From the NCBI GenBank assembly GCA_963575745.1, contig CAUYUJ010022442.1:37501-101500 (forward strand): a stretch of DNA of 64,000 bases. The letters run 5' to 3'. The notes under the pieces are model-generated. The model was not told the DNA's origin, did no database searches, and saw nothing but the letters and a program-made list of their open reading frames with translations. Position 1 is the stretch's first letter. Each line of letters begins with the position of its first letter. Positions 62,456-64,000 of the stretch are shown here, one piece after another. The position numbers and the translations under genes are program-made. This DNA is from Prorocentrum cordatum. Lineage: Eukaryota > Sar > Dinophyceae > Prorocentrales > Prorocentraceae.

Positions 62456-63724
62456 CTGCCACTCGGGGACGCTGGGGGGTATCGCCGCGGTCGGTGGGCC
62501 GGGGCCCGCGAGGGCGGGGAGGCCGCGGGCAGCTCCGGTGCGGCAGGCTCGCGTCGCGAGGGCGTCGGCGCTGGTCTCCGGCGCCTCGCGCCTCGTGGAC
62601 CCCTCGGCCTCGAGCGACGACGGCTTCCCGATCGCGCCGATCGCTCCGTGTCGGCCGACGCCGGGCCACCGGCGGCGTTCCACCTGGAACGCCCGCGCTG
62701 GGCTCGCCGCCACGTCGCCACGGCACGAGCCTCCTGCCGCACCGCCCTCGGGCCCCCCCGGTCCCTGCCCGTGGGGCCTCACGCCGCGGGGCCTGGCCTC
62801 GTCGCGCCCCCGAGGGGGGGGGGGCAGAGGGGGCCGGGTGCATGGAGGCCTCCCAAAAGGGGCGACGATCAGCAGCGGGCCTCGCGCGAGATGGCACAGC
62901 GACCTTGCGCCGTGGCTTGCGCGGGCCGCCGCGCGCGGCACGCCACTCTGGAGACGAGGGCGCTCACGCGCGACCTTGCGCGGGCAGCTCACGCGCCAAT
63001 GTCGGCGCAGACGGCCCCGTTTCTCGCGTCGCCCCAGCGAGGTCCGACCCCACCTGCTCGGACCCCATGTGGGGAGTCGGCCCCCCTGGGCCCCGTCCTC
63101 GGGCCCAGAGGGGCCCATCCCAAGCGGATCCGGGAGGACAAGCGACCCCTGGGCGCAAGTGGTCGAGACCGCTAGGGCCGCGGCCTGCAACCAGCCACGC
63201 CGTCGGATCGCGCGGGAAAGGCAGTCGGAAACGGTGGGCTCTCCTGCTGCCCCTCTCTCGAGAGCGGCGGTCTGTCCGGGGCCCTGGGCCAGCGGGGCAG
63301 ACTGGCTGTGGCGCTGGCCCGAGCTCGTCTTGCTGCGGCCACCGCCCGCGCTGCCTGCCCTGCCCCCGCCCCCCCCCCCAGCCCGCCCAACCACCTGCCC
63401 CGGCCCAGCTAACACAACAGCGGCTCTCCCGCCGGCTCTGACTCTGCTCAAGATCGGTCCCCTGACCCCGCCCAGGCTCCATGCTGATTCGTTCCTCGAG
63501 GCGGCTGCAGCAATGACAACGAGAGGCCTCCGGGAGGCCCAAAGTGGCAGGACAACGCCAGGGAGGGCCGCCGTTGTCTCGGCCGGCCTCCCTCCGACGA
63601 CCCTGCTCGCAGGAGCTCCTGGAGACTCGCATCAGACACTCGGGCGTTCTCTGGCTCTGGCCTCTTGGGCCCCGCCCCCCCGCCCCCCCTGGCGCCCCGG
63701 GGGGGGCCGACCGACCGCGGGGGG
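62456..63724. other. GC-rich; possible intron; holds repeat R5 copy 2
   Basis: R5 at 62858-63015 matches 33897-34057. The rest is 70% GC or more with many artefactual ORFs. It would form the intron between the two possible membrane-protein exons. Confidence 0.45.
62858..63015. repeat. Dispersed repeat R5, copy 2
   Basis: GGGGCGACGATCAGCAGCGG, CAGCGACCTTGCGCCGTGGC, CGCGCGGCACGCCACTCTGG, AGACGAGGGCGCTCACGCGC and GCGGGCAGCTCACGCGCCAA in the same order as copy 1. Confidence 0.75.
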
Positions 63725-63830
63725 GATCGCCATGTCGCGGTGCAGCCAGAGAACGAGGGTGGCGTACGAGTTGACGCCGAGGCGGAAGACCACGTAGAGG
63801 GCCACGAAGACCGGGTGCGCCGAAGGGGGG
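63725..63830 (-). CDS. Possible exon with TM helix (VFVALYVVFRLGVNSYATLV)
   Basis: The minus strand reads LFLSPPFGAPVFVALYVVFR, LGVNSYATLVLWLHRDMAI. It is hydrophobic with one Arg and one Asn, as in a helix of a multi-pass protein; PVFVALYVVFRLGVNSYATL resembles the penultimate helix of TLC-domain proteins. Codons are used sensibly and the peptide is not low-complexity. The upstream edge overlaps the M3-like element at 63823, and no acceptor is certain. Together with 62235-62455 it suggests a gene entering this window from the right. Confidence 0.35.
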
Positions 63831-64000
63831 GCTCAGGAACAGGGGGGTGTCAGCCCATTATGGCACGGGGCACGTGCGCGAAGCGGGGGGGCGCCCAGGG
63901 GACGTAGCGAAAGAAGAACCGGGGTGCCATGAAACCTGTGAGGCGCCATGGCCCCGGCCATGAGTTCCAGACACACACACACACATGAGTCCTCGCCCCC
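63823..64000. mobile_element. M3-like element, copy 3, cut by window end
   Basis: GGGGGTGTCAGCCCATTATG, GCACGGGGCACGTGCGCGAA, GTAGCGAAAGAAGAACCGGG, GTGCCATGAAACCTGTGAGG and ATGGCCCCGGCCATGAGTTC follow the order of M3 copy 1. A CA tract is at 63970-63985. The right terminus is outside the window. Confidence 0.5.

Overview
This is nuclear DNA of a dinoflagellate. The strongest evidence is a 21-base match on the minus strand (41129 down to 41109) to the dinoflagellate trans-spliced leader, at the 5' end of a LINE retrotransposon. A degenerate second leader relic (41106 to 41093) lies just inside it. Other support is the GC-rich, microsatellite-dense sequence, recurrent secreted Cys-rich CGGHxA / WCNGDC exons, and LINE protein features typical of this group. 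I do not name a species. There is no prokaryotic-style gene organisation, and I recognise no tRNA, rRNA or CRISPR array.

Layout. 1-22.4 kb: long TCC, TCA, GTC and GGA microsatellites, an 8-bp and a 9-bp minisatellite, degenerate 12-bp AAGAYGGCC satellites, several dispersed repeat families, foldback elements, and two minus-strand exons of a secreted Cys-rich protein (9947-10072 and 4283-4428) with shorter relics of the second exon. 22.6-33.2 kb: a head-to-tail composite of two unrelated modules, five copies each (order A B B A B A A B B A), mostly linked by (CAA)n and sharing one 3' terminal sequence. 33.2-34.7 kb: repeat debris. 34.68-41.13 kb: a nearly complete LINE on the minus strand with ORF1, endonuclease, reverse transcriptase, RNase H and zinc motifs, broken by frameshifts and lying between two GGA arrays. 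41.1-46.4 kb: microsatellites and a 101-bp tandem satellite of about 15 units. 46.5-47.8 kb: a two-exon fragment of a CGGHxA Cys-rich gene bracketed by two copies of one foldback element. 48-57.4 kb: GGA arrays, MITE-like elements (one pogo-like with TA duplication), tandem repeats and a 430-bp segmental duplication. 57.5-60 kb: a decayed second LINE and low-GC unique sequence. 60-64 kb: CA arrays, a foldback element in a CA array, and two possible exons of a membrane protein on the minus strand.

How it fits together. No complete host gene can be assembled. The only near-intact coding unit is the LINE, which appears to be a retrocopy of a trans-spliced, short-A-tailed transcript. Several elements lie in or next to microsatellites of the same kind on both sides, suggesting that simple repeats act as integration sites here. 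Most long ORFs are translations of microsatellites and are not annotated as genes. All identities are judged by eye; no alignment or search was run.
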